A stretch of DNA of 33,264 nucleotides from NCBI GenBank assembly GCA_964459325.1, contig CAYWKU010000038.1, forward strand, positions 1 to 33,264. The letters are read 5' to 3'. Each line of letters opens with the position of its first letter. Positions within the stretch are counted from its first letter, which is position 1. The DNA comes from CAYWKU01 sp964459325 (GTDB lineage: Bacteria > RBG-13-61-14 > CAYWKU01). This document shows, one piece after another, positions 16,059 to 23,673 of this stretch. Below the pieces are notes generated by a model. The model was given only the letters and a program-made list of their open reading frames with translations. It was not told where the DNA came from and did not search any database. Made by a program: the position numbers and the translations under genes.

Positions 16059-17582
16059 TCAACAGACCTTCTCTACGGTTTCGCCCGATTCAAAGATTAT
16101 TTCGATGGATGAGTCGCCCTCCGGCAGGTAAAAATGAAAGAACTCGCTGGCCTTCAAATCCTCCACCGTGTCGAACTGCTCCTCGTCAATCACCACGGGT
16201 ACTCCCCGGTTCCACGATATAACCCGGGCCGTGCCGTGAGAGGGTGTGCAATCGGAAAGCCTGCGGCCCATAATTTTGCCCAGCTCCTCCAGTTTCCTGA
16301 TATCGTTTGTTGAATAAAGTTTCCGGGCAAGCTCAGGGCCGAAAACCATTGCGCCATGCGTTTCATTCCCGTCGAATATGGGGACGGCCAGCCATCCTTC
16401 ATCCCGTCGCGAGGGCATCAGGTCGAACGCCGGGCACGGGTTTACTTTGGAGGGTGTTTCGACGTTAAGCGGTTTCCGCTTTGTACTCAGTGTGCGCCGG
16501 AGGGGATGAAGTTCTTCCATGGGCGGACAGGGATGGGGAAACCTGTCGGCGAAAGGCACAAACATGGGCGAAACGCCTCCCAGCACATCCTCGAGCTCCT
16601 CTATCCACCGCTCCGGCTGGCGGGAGTGAGCTATGCGGGGGCCTATTCGGTCCAACGTCCTGTACAGGCTTACCTTTTTAGGCGAAAGCTTCTTGAGAAC
16701 GGCATCTTCTATTCGCCCGAGGGGAAGAAGGATTGCCGTCATCGCTCCGGCGAATGCGGCAAAACCCGTCGAGATAACTTCGGTTACCCACATTTGCAGC
16801 GAGTATGGGATGTAAATATTTAAAAGCAGGAACAGTGCCAACCCACAGAGAATTCCTCCTCCGACGGGAATACCGTAAGCGAATACCTTACCGATGAAAT
16901 GGGAAAAGTCGATTATCCTGCTGCGAAGTACCGAGTAGGACATCATTATCATCGCGATTGCGACCCCGATGGCGCCGTAAGGAAAGGCCACCCCGTACAT
17001 GGTAAGCAGATAGCTCAGAACGGAAATGCAAAGCAATCCGATACTTGCGATAAGGAAACGGACTCTTTCTTTATCGAGGGGGCTAAGAGAGGGATAATTC
17101 CTGGAAATTTTTGAAGCGGCGGCAAATACCATCCCCAGCCCGACCAGCAGGAATAGAGGATAAGCGGGACCCGGCGAAATCGACCAGCCCCAGTATTCCT
17201 TGTGCACATCGTTGTAAAATAAATCAGTGGGCAAAAGAATAAAAATCCAAAAGACAAGAATAAAAAACACCTTCATGCTTATCCTGTCCCTTTTTTCCGG
17301 GGGACCCATAAGTTCCATAATAAACCCGACAAAAGACAGACCCAGAAGCATCAGGGATGCCCCGAGAGATTTTCCCGCGAAGCTGGCCGTGGCCGGGTCG
17401 GGAGCAATTCGCATATAAGTTGTACAAATCGCCCATAAAAATATGGCCAGCATAAAAGCCCTGAACTTTCCGGCCACTTTCCCGGGTGTCAGGTAAGCGG
17501 CAAGCGCGCAACATAATGCGATTATGGCTGCAAACGCCTGCGCCCAGTTATATATTTGCGCATTCTCGAGCAACCCGTTCAT
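16059..17582 (-). CDS. 7TM sensor-type membrane protein with GAF-like domain and no output domain
   Basis: A 507-residue protein. The first about 225 residues form a seven-helix module like the N-terminal 7TM region of some histidine kinases (patterns KEYWGWSISPGPAYPLF and YGAIGVAIAMIMMSYSVLR). Two more helices follow (about 231-290), then a cytoplasmic part with a GAF-like segment (EGWLAVPIFDGNETHGAMVFG and YSTNDIRKLEELGKIMGRRL). The usual HisKA/HATPase or GGDEF output is missing: the last 60 residues are a short acidic tail. It may be a sensor that signals through another protein, or a lineage-specific membrane protein. I cannot assign a function. It is divergent from pgi and convergent with the arsC-like gene. 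Confidence 0.7.
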   Translation of the reverse strand: MNGLLENAQIYNWAQAFAAIIALCCALAAYLTPGKVAGKFRAFMLAIFLWAICTTYMRIAPDPATASFAGKSLGASLMLLGLSFVGFIMELMGPPEKRDRISMKVFFILVFWIFILLPTDLFYNDVHKEYWGWSISPGPAYPLFLLVGLGMVFAAASKISRNYPSLSPLDKERVRFLIASIGLLCISVLSYLLTMYGVAFPYGAIGVAIAMIMMSYSVLRSRIIDFSHFIGKVFAYGIPVGGGILCGLALFLLLNIYIPYSLQMWVTEVISTGFAAFAGAMTAILLPLGRIEDAVLKKLSPKKVSLYRTLDRIGPRIAHSRQPERWIEELEDVLGGVSPMFVPFADRFPHPCPPMEELHPLRRTLSTKRKPLNVETPSKVNPCPAFDLMPSRRDEGWLAVPIFDGNETHGAMVFGPELARKLYSTNDIRKLEELGKIMGRRLSDCTPSHGTARVISWNRGVPVVIDEEQFDTVEDLKASEFFHFYLPEGDSSIEIIFESGETVEKVC

Positions 17583-17635
17583 CGGTGAAAATCATTTTAC
17601 CACACTACCCGGCTCTACGGTATAGCCCGTCCGCT

Positions 17636-17664
17636 TTGACATTCCGTTAAAGGGTGCTTAAGCT
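17636..17664 (+). promoter_or_regulatory. Weak promoter candidate before pgi
   Basis: A TTGACA at 17636-17641 is followed after 17 bases by TAAGCT (17659-17664), a poor -10. The position, about 30 bases before the pgi start, is suitable, but the -10 match is only three of six. Confidence 0.3.
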
Positions 17665-17678
17665 ATAGACTAAAAAAC

Positions 17679-17683
17679 GGAGG
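17679..17683 (+). promoter_or_regulatory. Ribosome binding site fixing the pgi start
   Basis: GGAGG lies seven bases before ATG 17691 but only one base before the in-frame TTG at 17685. The spacing selects the ATG as the real start. Confidence 0.8.
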
Positions 17684-17690
17684 TTTGGCC

Positions 17691-19079
17691 ATGGGTTGGA
17701 GTGTTGATTTCGGGTACGTAATGGAAGAAAATATCGGCTCCGGAGGCCTGTCCCGGGAAAATTTATCGGGCATGGAAGAATCACTTCGCAATATCCTCGA
17801 AAAGCTGGAAAATGCCCGCCGCGCCGCTGACCCCGCTTTCCTGTCCCTGCCTTACGCTGAAGAGCCGGCGCGGGTTTGCGCCGAATGGGCGGGCAAGGCC
17901 CGAAAAAACTTCGACACCATGGTACTGTTGGGCATCGGCGGCTCGGCCCTCGGGCCTCGCGCCATAAGGGACACCCTCCGCCATCCATATCACAATATGC
18001 TGGAGTCTGGAAAAAGGGACGGCATGAAGCTCTTCGTGTGCGACAACGTAGACCCTTCCATGTTCAAGGGCATCCTCGACGTCGTCGACCTCGACAAAAC
18101 CATTTTCAACGTAATAAGCAAATCCGGCGGCACCGCGGAGGCAATGGCTGCCTACATGGCCGTCCATACAATGCTCGAAGAACGCTTTGGAGCCTCCGGA
18201 ATGAAGGACCGGATAGTCGTGACAACCGACCCCGAAAAAGGCGAACTGAGGCGGGCTTCGCGCGAGGAAGGCCTCGAGGCCTTTGATATTCCCCCCGGTG
18301 TCGGTGGCCGCTACAGCGTGCTGACCCCGGTGGGGCTGCTGCCGGCGGCGGCTATGGGTATAGACCCCGAAGAGTTGTTGGAGGGCGCTCGCCTGGCGGA
18401 TGAGTTCTGCCGGAGGACCGAACCCGATGAAAACCCCGCGGCGATGCTCGCGGCCGTTTCCTATGCGTACCATATTCAGAAAAACCGGAACGTGCTGGTG
18501 ATGATGCCCTACCACAACGGCCTGCTTACGTTTGCCGAATGGTTCCAGCAGCTATGGGCCGAAAGCCTTGGTAAGCGATATGACCGCGAAGGCAACGAAG
18601 TTTTCAGCGGCTCCACCCCCGTCAGGGCTCTCGGGGCCACCGACCAGCATTCGCAGCTTCAGCTTTACATGGAAGGGCCGCAGGATAAGCTGATTATATT
18701 CCTCAGGGTAGAAGAGCAGGGAGACGACGTCTCCATACCCGAAATATACAACGACCGCGATGCCTTATCCTACCTGGGAGGACATTCCCTCGGCGAACTG
18801 CTCCTCGCGGAGCACCGGGCCACGGCGGCTGCGCTTGCGAAAGAAGGCGGGCCGAGTATAACGATTTCACTTGACCGGATGAACGCTCGAACCCTCGGGG
18901 CGCTTTTTTTCATGTTTGAAATCGCTACCTTTGTGGCAGGCGAGCTATATAACGTGAACCCTTTCGACCAACCGGGTGTCGAACTCGGCAAAAAGCTCAC
19001 CTACGGCATGATGGGAAGGAAGGGTTACGAGATGGAAGATACGGAACCCTCCAACCCGTGGCGACTCAGACAGGATTGA
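17691..19079 (+). CDS. pgi: Glucose-6-phosphate isomerase
   Basis: A 462-residue PGI that interconverts glucose-6-phosphate and fructose-6-phosphate in glycolysis and gluconeogenesis. Signatures are LLGIGGSALGPRAI near residue 78, ISKSGGTAEAMAAY, GGRYSVLTPVGLLPAAAMG, QLWAESLGKRYDREG, ALGATDQHSQLQLYMEGP and NPFDQPGVELGKKL near the C-terminus. It is of the shorter bacterial type. It starts at ATG 17691 (see the ribosome site), not the upstream TTG. It stands alone between a divergent sensor gene and the secreted-protein genes. Confidence 0.97.
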   Translation: MGWSVDFGYVMEENIGSGGLSRENLSGMEESLRNILEKLENARRAADPAFLSLPYAEEPARVCAEWAGKARKNFDTMVLLGIGGSALGPRAIRDTLRHPYHNMLESGKRDGMKLFVCDNVDPSMFKGILDVVDLDKTIFNVISKSGGTAEAMAAYMAVHTMLEERFGASGMKDRIVVTTDPEKGELRRASREEGLEAFDIPPGVGGRYSVLTPVGLLPAAAMGIDPEELLEGARLADEFCRRTEPDENPAAMLAAVSYAYHIQKNRNVLVMMPYHNGLLTFAEWFQQLWAESLGKRYDREGNEVFSGSTPVRALGATDQHSQLQLYMEGPQDKLIIFLRVEEQGDDVSIPEIYNDRDALSYLGGHSLGELLLAEHRATAAALAKEGGPSITISLDRMNARTLGALFFMFEIATFVAGELYNVNPFDQPGVELGKKLTYGMMGRKGYEMEDTEPSNPWRLRQD

Positions 19080-19156
19080 TTGCACCCACCCCGATGTTTT
19101 CCCGCCTTCGGGTCGTCCCGTAAATCCGGAAAACCTTATCCGAACGAAAGGGGAAA

Positions 19157-21334
19157 ATGATGAAAATCAAGCGAATCCCGGCGGTTGTGGCAATTGTTTT
19201 GTTCTTTCTTCACCCGGCCGTAAGCCGGGCGGACGGGATAATAGTGCCCCCTCCCGGCCCGCGCCCGAAACCCGTAAATATCGGCGAGGTGTACTCGGTG
19301 AAATACCACCACGTGCGGGTTGACGTGGAGGGCCAGGTGGCCACCACCACCGTCGACCAGGCTTTCGTCAACGAGACCGGTGGGCAACTGGAGGTGGAGT
19401 ATGTTTTCCCGCTTCCACGGGACGCCCAGGTTAAGAAATTTGCGCTTTTCGTGGGCGATAAGGAGCTGCCCGGAAAGATACTTGACCGCGAAGAGGCCCG
19501 GCGCATATACGAAAAGATAGTTCGCTCGCACAGGGACCCGGCGCTCCTGGAATACATCGGCAACGGAATGTTCAAAAGCAGCGTGTTTCCCATACCTACC
19601 GGTCAGCAGAGGAGGGTAAAGCTTGTTTATTCGCAGCTTTTGAGCAAAGAAGGCGACCGGATTGAATATCTGTATCCGCTGAATACCGAAAAATTCTCGA
19701 AAAAACCCCTGGAGGAAGTCGAAATCCGGTTCGAGCTGGAAAGCGACACTCCCATCAAAAACCTCTACTCCCCCACTCATGATATATCCCCGGAATGGAG
19801 CGGCGATAATAATGTGAAGGGAACTTATACGGAAAAAAATATCCGCCCGGATTACGATTTCAGGATTTTCTGGACACTCTCGCCCAAGGAAGTGGACGCC
19901 ACGCTGGTAACCCACAACCCCGACGACGGCGAGGACGGATATTTCATGTTCCTGGCTTCCCCGGAAGTCGGCGCGGGCTCCAGAGAGGTTATCAAGAAGG
20001 ACGTGGCGCTGGTGCTTGACCGCTCGGGAAGCATGAGCGGGGAAAAAATCAAGCAGGCACTGGGAGCGGCGGAGTTCATTGTACGAAATCTCAACCGGGG
20101 GGATAAGTTCAACGTAATCTTCTACAACGACCACATAGACCCCATGTGGGACAAGCTCAAAGATTACACAAGCTCCAACCGCAAGGAAGTGCTTGCCAGA
20201 ATCAACAAAACCGAGGCCACCGGGGGCACCGACATCCACGGCGCCCTGACCACGGCGATGAAGATGATACCGGAGGACGGCAGGCCCCATTACCTCATCT
20301 TCCTCACCGACGGCCTTCCCACCTCAGGCATCACGGACGCCGGGAAAATTACCGATGCCGTCAAGAAAGCCAACAGCCACAACACCCGGCTGTTCGCATT
20401 CGGGGTGGGATACGACGTAAATTCCATACTCCTCGACAGGCTGGGAGCCGATAACCACGGCCTGGCCGAATACGTGCGGCCCAATGAAAATATCGAGGCC
20501 AAGGTGAGCCGGTTTTATTCCAAGATTCAAAGCCCCGCCCTTACAGATATTTCGCTGGATTTCGGCGACATAAGGATAAGGGACGCTTATCCGCGCACGC
20601 TGCCCGACCTTTTCAGGGGAGAGCAGCTCGTTTATGTGGGCCGATACCGCGACTCCGGTACGGAGAAAATCACCATGAAAGGCGCCGCATCCGACAAGAA
20701 GAAGACATACCGGTATAAACTGGATTTCGCCTCCGAAACCGACCCGGAAGAAAACAGCTTTATCGCAAGGTTATGGGCGCAGAACAAAATCGGATGGCTT
20801 ATCGAGCAGATACGGCTGCACGGCGAAAAGAAGGAGTACATCGACGAAATAGTGCGCCTGAGCACCCGCTACGGCATCCTCACCGAATACACGGCCTTCC
20901 TGGCGGAGGAGGAAGTCGAGCTGCACGCGGCGGATAACGTAACCCGCGCCGAATCGAACATCAAGAGCAGGGTCAAAATGGCCACCGGCGCCGGTGGAGT
21001 GGCGCAGTCCATGCAGGCCAGGAAATACCAGTCCGCCAAGCAGGCTTCCAAAGCCGCGCAGTATTACGATAAATCCGGCGAGGAAGTTACGGTCGACAGG
21101 GTAAAAGTCCTCGGCTCGAAAACCTTCTATCTCAAAGATGGGGAGTGGGTGGATTCCGAGTACAAAAAGGATATGAAAGTCAAAAAGGTGAAGCAGTTAA
21201 GCTCACCATACTTCAAACTGGCCCGCTCCAATACTGCACAATCGAAGTACCTGACCTTCACCCGGAGCAGGAGCATAATCGTGGTGATGGACGGCCGGGC
21301 TTACCGGATAGAGCCGGTCAACCCGGACAAATAA
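19157..21334 (+). CDS. Exported VIT and von Willebrand factor A domain protein
   Basis: A 725-residue protein with an N-terminal signal peptide (cleavage probably after VSRA, about residue 25). A VIT (inter-alpha-trypsin type) domain spans about 33-180, with VDQAFVNETGGQLEVEYVFPLP and REEARRIYEKIVRS. A VWA domain spans about 280-455 with a complete metal-ion-dependent adhesion site: DRSGSM, the threonine of ATGGTDIHGAL and the aspartate of LTDGLPTSG. The C-terminal part has the helix typical of these proteins, STRYGILTEYTAF. It probably acts in the periplasm or at the cell surface as an adhesion or scaffold protein. Two ATGs (19157 and 19160) are possible; GAAAGGGG lies just upstream. Confidence 0.92.
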   Translation: MMKIKRIPAVVAIVLFFLHPAVSRADGIIVPPPGPRPKPVNIGEVYSVKYHHVRVDVEGQVATTTVDQAFVNETGGQLEVEYVFPLPRDAQVKKFALFVGDKELPGKILDREEARRIYEKIVRSHRDPALLEYIGNGMFKSSVFPIPTGQQRRVKLVYSQLLSKEGDRIEYLYPLNTEKFSKKPLEEVEIRFELESDTPIKNLYSPTHDISPEWSGDNNVKGTYTEKNIRPDYDFRIFWTLSPKEVDATLVTHNPDDGEDGYFMFLASPEVGAGSREVIKKDVALVLDRSGSMSGEKIKQALGAAEFIVRNLNRGDKFNVIFYNDHIDPMWDKLKDYTSSNRKEVLARINKTEATGGTDIHGALTTAMKMIPEDGRPHYLIFLTDGLPTSGITDAGKITDAVKKANSHNTRLFAFGVGYDVNSILLDRLGADNHGLAEYVRPNENIEAKVSRFYSKIQSPALTDISLDFGDIRIRDAYPRTLPDLFRGEQLVYVGRYRDSGTEKITMKGAASDKKKTYRYKLDFASETDPEENSFIARLWAQNKIGWLIEQIRLHGEKKEYIDEIVRLSTRYGILTEYTAFLAEEEVELHAADNVTRAESNIKSRVKMATGAGGVAQSMQARKYQSAKQASKAAQYYDKSGEEVTVDRVKVLGSKTFYLKDGEWVDSEYKKDMKVKKVKQLSSPYFKLARSNTAQSKYLTFTRSRSIIVVMDGRAYRIEPVNPDK

Positions 21335-21435
21335 CCCGTGGGTTACCGATGAGCCGCCCCACCCCGGGGCGGCTCAAAACCCTTATATCCCCCGAACAGT
21401 TGATTATCCGAAAAAGAGCGATTACCTTTTTTCCT

Positions 21436-22134
21436 ATGTTTTGCAGGAAGATACCGATTGCGGCGGCGCTGGTCGCGCTGGTGGTCGCCGTAACCGTCGG
21501 ATGCGAAAAGGAAAAATCGAGCAGCGCAGCAAACCTTCTCGAAAACCCCGGTTTTGAAACGGGAAATGCCGGCTGGGAATGGCTGGACTGGAGCAAAGCG
21601 TGGGGACCGTTCGAGATAAGCGACAAGTTCGCTTACTCGGGCGAAAAAAGCGCTTATCTCGAGCTGGATGTAAAGGCAGGTGACTCCGGCAAGAAGCAAA
21701 TCCGGGGACTGATGCAGAGCATCAAGCCGGATAAATTCCCCGCGGTGGCCTCAGGCTGGTACAGAATCGAAAACTGGAAACGCGGCGTGGACCGCCAGTA
21801 TGTACAGTTTGTGGTCATCGCTTGGAAAAAATATAAGGGCTTTTCCAACTATCAACTGCGCTACGTGCTGGACGGTGTCAACCGCAAACCCCTTGGAATA
21901 GGCAACGCCAGGTACACCATCCTCTCCAAAGCCCCGGAGCCTGAAACCGGCAAGTGGGTGCGCTTCGAGCTGCCCATCCGGGAGGATTTTTCAAAGCTTT
22001 GGGGCAAAGTGCCCGATAATTACGAGAAGCTGAATTTCTTCTACGAAGCCCGGTTTGAACGGTACCCGAAAGGCGCCGAACATATCAGGGCCGACGTTTA
22101 CTTCGACGATTTGTACATAGGCGAAGGCCGATAG
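21436..22134 (+). CDS. Lipoprotein with carbohydrate-binding-like (galactose-binding fold) domain
   Basis: I start this gene at ATG 21436, giving about 232 residues: a basic start (MFCRKIP), a hydrophobic stretch and a lipobox-like end VTVGC, with the cysteine as the likely lipid site. Upstream in-frame ATGs (21349 and others within the preceding gene) would bury the signal peptide, so they are less likely. The mature part opens with NLLENPGFETGNAGWEW, the pattern of carbohydrate-binding or discoidin-like beta-sandwich domains, and ends RADVYFDDLYIGEGR. No catalytic domain is present. It lies between the VIT-VWA and CAP-domain genes and may be co-expressed with them. The ligand is unknown. 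Confidence 0.7.
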   Translation: MFCRKIPIAAALVALVVAVTVGCEKEKSSSAANLLENPGFETGNAGWEWLDWSKAWGPFEISDKFAYSGEKSAYLELDVKAGDSGKKQIRGLMQSIKPDKFPAVASGWYRIENWKRGVDRQYVQFVVIAWKKYKGFSNYQLRYVLDGVNRKPLGIGNARYTILSKAPEPETGKWVRFELPIREDFSKLWGKVPDNYEKLNFFYEARFERYPKGAEHIRADVYFDDLYIGEGR

Positions 22135-22147
22135 CGATATTTTTCCG

Positions 22148-22963
22148 ATGAAAGCCGTGAAATTTTCAACAACCGGGATGAGACGGAGAATAATCAACGT
22201 TGTGCTGTCGTTTATCTTGCCGGTGTGCTTACTTTCGCCGGCGCTTCTTTCCTCCAAACCCGCGGATGAGGACTCTAAGGAAATAAGCTATCTGCCGCTT
22301 CTGGAAAAAAGCATATTCGAGCTGACCAACAAGAACAGAAAAAAAGCGGGTCTGGATGCCCTCAAGGAGGAGAACACTCTCAGGTATATCGCCAGGGAAC
22401 ACAGCCGGGACATGATAAAGCGGAAGTTCTTTTCCCACTACAACCCCGACGGCCTGCCGCCCGGCGAGCGTATCGCCATCCGCCACCGCCGCCTCATCGG
22501 CGCCTCCGCGGAAAACATATGGAACGGGCAGGGGTACGACCCTTCAAAGACGAAGATGCTGGCAAAAATGATAATGGACAACTGGATGCAAAGCCCCAGC
22601 CACCGGAAAAACATCCTCAAGGAAGAATATACTCACCTGGGAGTGGGAGTGGCCGTCAGGGGAAAACTGCTCATGGCCACCCAGAACTTCGCCGGAGTTG
22701 CCGCTTACACCGACCAACCTGTGCCCGGATGGGCCGAGCGCGAGGAAAAGATTGACCTGTCCGCCACGCCGGTATCCGAAACGACGGCGCCGGTGAAAGT
22801 GGATTTCTACTCGCCCAAGCAGGAAAAACAAATCGGGCAGGCGCAAAAGCTGCCGCTGGTGGTCGCCGACATCGAGCCGGGCGTGTACCACCTGCGCTTC
22901 TACTTCCCCGCCAAAAAGGGCGAATACACCCTATATATCGGCCCGGAGATAAAAATTAAATAA
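22148..22963 (+). CDS. CAP (SCP/PR-1) domain exported protein
   Basis: A 271-residue protein with an N-terminal membrane or signal helix (about 16-37) and a CAP domain spanning about 50-180. Recognisable features are the histidine in REHSRDMIKRKFFSHYNPDG, AENIWNG, the SPSHRKNILKEEYTHLGVGV block and ATQNFAG. A C-terminal beta-rich extension of about 75 residues follows, with no domain I recognise. Bacterial CAP proteins of the YkwD type are secreted or envelope proteins of poorly known function. It is 13 bases after the lipoprotein gene and is followed by a 700-base gene-poor gap. Confidence 0.9.
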   Translation: MKAVKFSTTGMRRRIINVVLSFILPVCLLSPALLSSKPADEDSKEISYLPLLEKSIFELTNKNRKKAGLDALKEENTLRYIAREHSRDMIKRKFFSHYNPDGLPPGERIAIRHRRLIGASAENIWNGQGYDPSKTKMLAKMIMDNWMQSPSHRKNILKEEYTHLGVGVAVRGKLLMATQNFAGVAAYTDQPVPGWAEREEKIDLSATPVSETTAPVKVDFYSPKQEKQIGQAQKLPLVVADIEPGVYHLRFYFPAKKGEYTLYIGPEIKIK

Positions 22964-23051
22964 TCCTCATAGTGCTTTTTTGTACATATGATCACTCACT
23001 ACTGTCCCAACGTTAATCGAATAATTTGTGTGACTCGTAGACATCCTTTAC

Positions 23052-23075
23052 ACCTGAAATGCTAGCATTTCAGGT
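23052..23075. repeat. Perfect 24-bp palindrome
   Basis: The 12-base half ACCTGAAATGCT is followed directly by its exact reverse complement, with no loop. It is AT-rich in the middle (GCTAGC core). It could be an operator for a dimeric regulator or the trace of a mobile-element end. No T-run follows, so it is not a terminator. Confidence 0.85.
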
Positions 23076-23083
23076 ATTGTTTC

Positions 23084-23138
23084 GGATTCGTCCTCGAGTC
23101 GGCTAAATATGTAAGTATCCGATTTCGAGTCCGAATCC
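23084..23138. repeat. Large imperfect inverted repeat
   Basis: The left arm at 23084-23102 (GGATTCG then CTCGAGTCGG) pairs with the right arm at 23119-23138 (CCGATTTCGAG then CGAATCC), around a 16-base loop. Most of the arms pair, with one bulge and one or two mismatches. It starts nine bases after the perfect palindrome. No function is clear. Confidence 0.65.
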
Positions 23139-23190
23139 TATGATTTTAGGGCTTTGTGTTAAACTCAAAATGGGTGCATAAATCTGGTTA

Positions 23191-23339
23191 CAGCTAGGTT
23201 GAAAAATGCTATTTTTCGTAACGCTGGCATCCTTCTCAGGCCGCATGGCTTGCCGGCAAAAGGCGCCTTAATAAAATCAGCTACTTACAAGTGCCGCCAG
23301 GGATGGCGGCGTTACGTTTCTGACTTTTTCAACACCCTG
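23191..23339. mobile_element. MITE-like element, copy 1
   Basis: A 142-bp core (23198-23339) is repeated at 33034-33175 with two substitutions. The outer ends are inverted: the right end reads out as CAGGGTGTTGAAAAAG on the reverse strand, and the left end carries GTTGAAAAA; a second inverted block (CGTAACGC..GGCATCC against GGATGGCGGCGTTACG) lies inside. The element has no coding capacity. The left tip (CAGCTAGGTTG) has diverged from copy 2 (CAGGATGTTG). TTA flanks both sides and may be a target duplication. It fits a non-autonomous miniature inverted-repeat element. Confidence 0.82.
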
Positions 23340-23473
23340 TTAGACGACCCAAATTTAAAGCCATGGGTCAAAAGGGGATAAAAAAATGGGAGCGAAAATT
23401 CTCCTCCCAACAACGCGCCAGGGAACTCACCGAGCTTTATACCGATATTTTGGAAGGTCGATTCCCTCCATAA
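23340..23473 (+). pseudogene. C-terminal scrap of a family 4-like glycosyltransferase
   Basis: Directly after the MITE end, the frame reads LDDPNLKPWVKRG and then stops. One frame over, from 23363 to the TAA at 23471-23473, it continues as IKKWERKFSSQQRARELTELYTDILEGR. Joined by one missing base in the G-run near 23372-23376, this matches the C-terminal pattern of GT4 glycosyltransferases (LLDDPxLR ... FSW ... LY). The rest of the gene is absent. I see this as an eroded relic cut by the element; the identification rests on a short pattern and is tentative. Confidence 0.5.
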
Positions 23474-23596
23474 TATTCATAAAATTGCCGGAAACAGAAG
23501 AAGCCTCAGCTATTTCCAGGCCTACTCATACGCCGCCCCAAAGCTTCATATGCCCGACAATCAGGGAACATTTGCCGAAAGCAAGGTACTATTGAA

Positions 23597-23625
23597 TTGA
23601 CAAAAGCCGCGCATGCCGCCATAAT
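23597..23625 (+). promoter_or_regulatory. Near-consensus sigma-70-type promoter
   Basis: TTGACA (23597-23602) is followed after exactly 17 bases by CATAAT (23620-23625), five of six matches to the -10 consensus. Transcription would begin near 23632, about 40 bases before the PP2C fusion gene at 23674. Confidence 0.65.
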
Positions 23626-23673
23626 CAAGAATGAAAAGCTGAATCAAAAACGAGTGCATATCGAGCGTAACCA

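Larger units (their letters stand above)
22964..23673. other. Gene-poor 700-base gap with repeats and relics
   Basis: The gap is AT-richer than its neighbours. It contains, in order, a perfect 24-bp palindrome, a large imperfect inverted repeat, a MITE-like element, a glycosyltransferase C-terminal scrap, and a good promoter for the phosphatase gene. The open frames here (23199-23381 and 23386-23595) do not look like genes. Confidence 0.7.

Noticed and set aside
19136..20290. Minus-strand open frame of 384 codons opposite the VIT-VWA gene
   Set aside because: The forward frame has clear VIT and VWA motifs. Long antisense frames are common opposite GC-rich genes with this codon bias.
21145..21435. 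Upstream in-frame extension of the lipoprotein gene
   Set aside because: It would overlap the VIT-VWA gene by 190 bases and hide the signal peptide and lipobox behind about 97 residues.
23199..23381. 60-codon frame covering the MITE-like core
   Set aside because: It arises from the repeat itself; only its last codons belong to the glycosyltransferase relic.
23386..23595. 69-codon frame after the first MITE-like copy
   Set aside because: It overlaps the glycosyltransferase scrap in another frame and its translation shows no motif or protein-like pattern.
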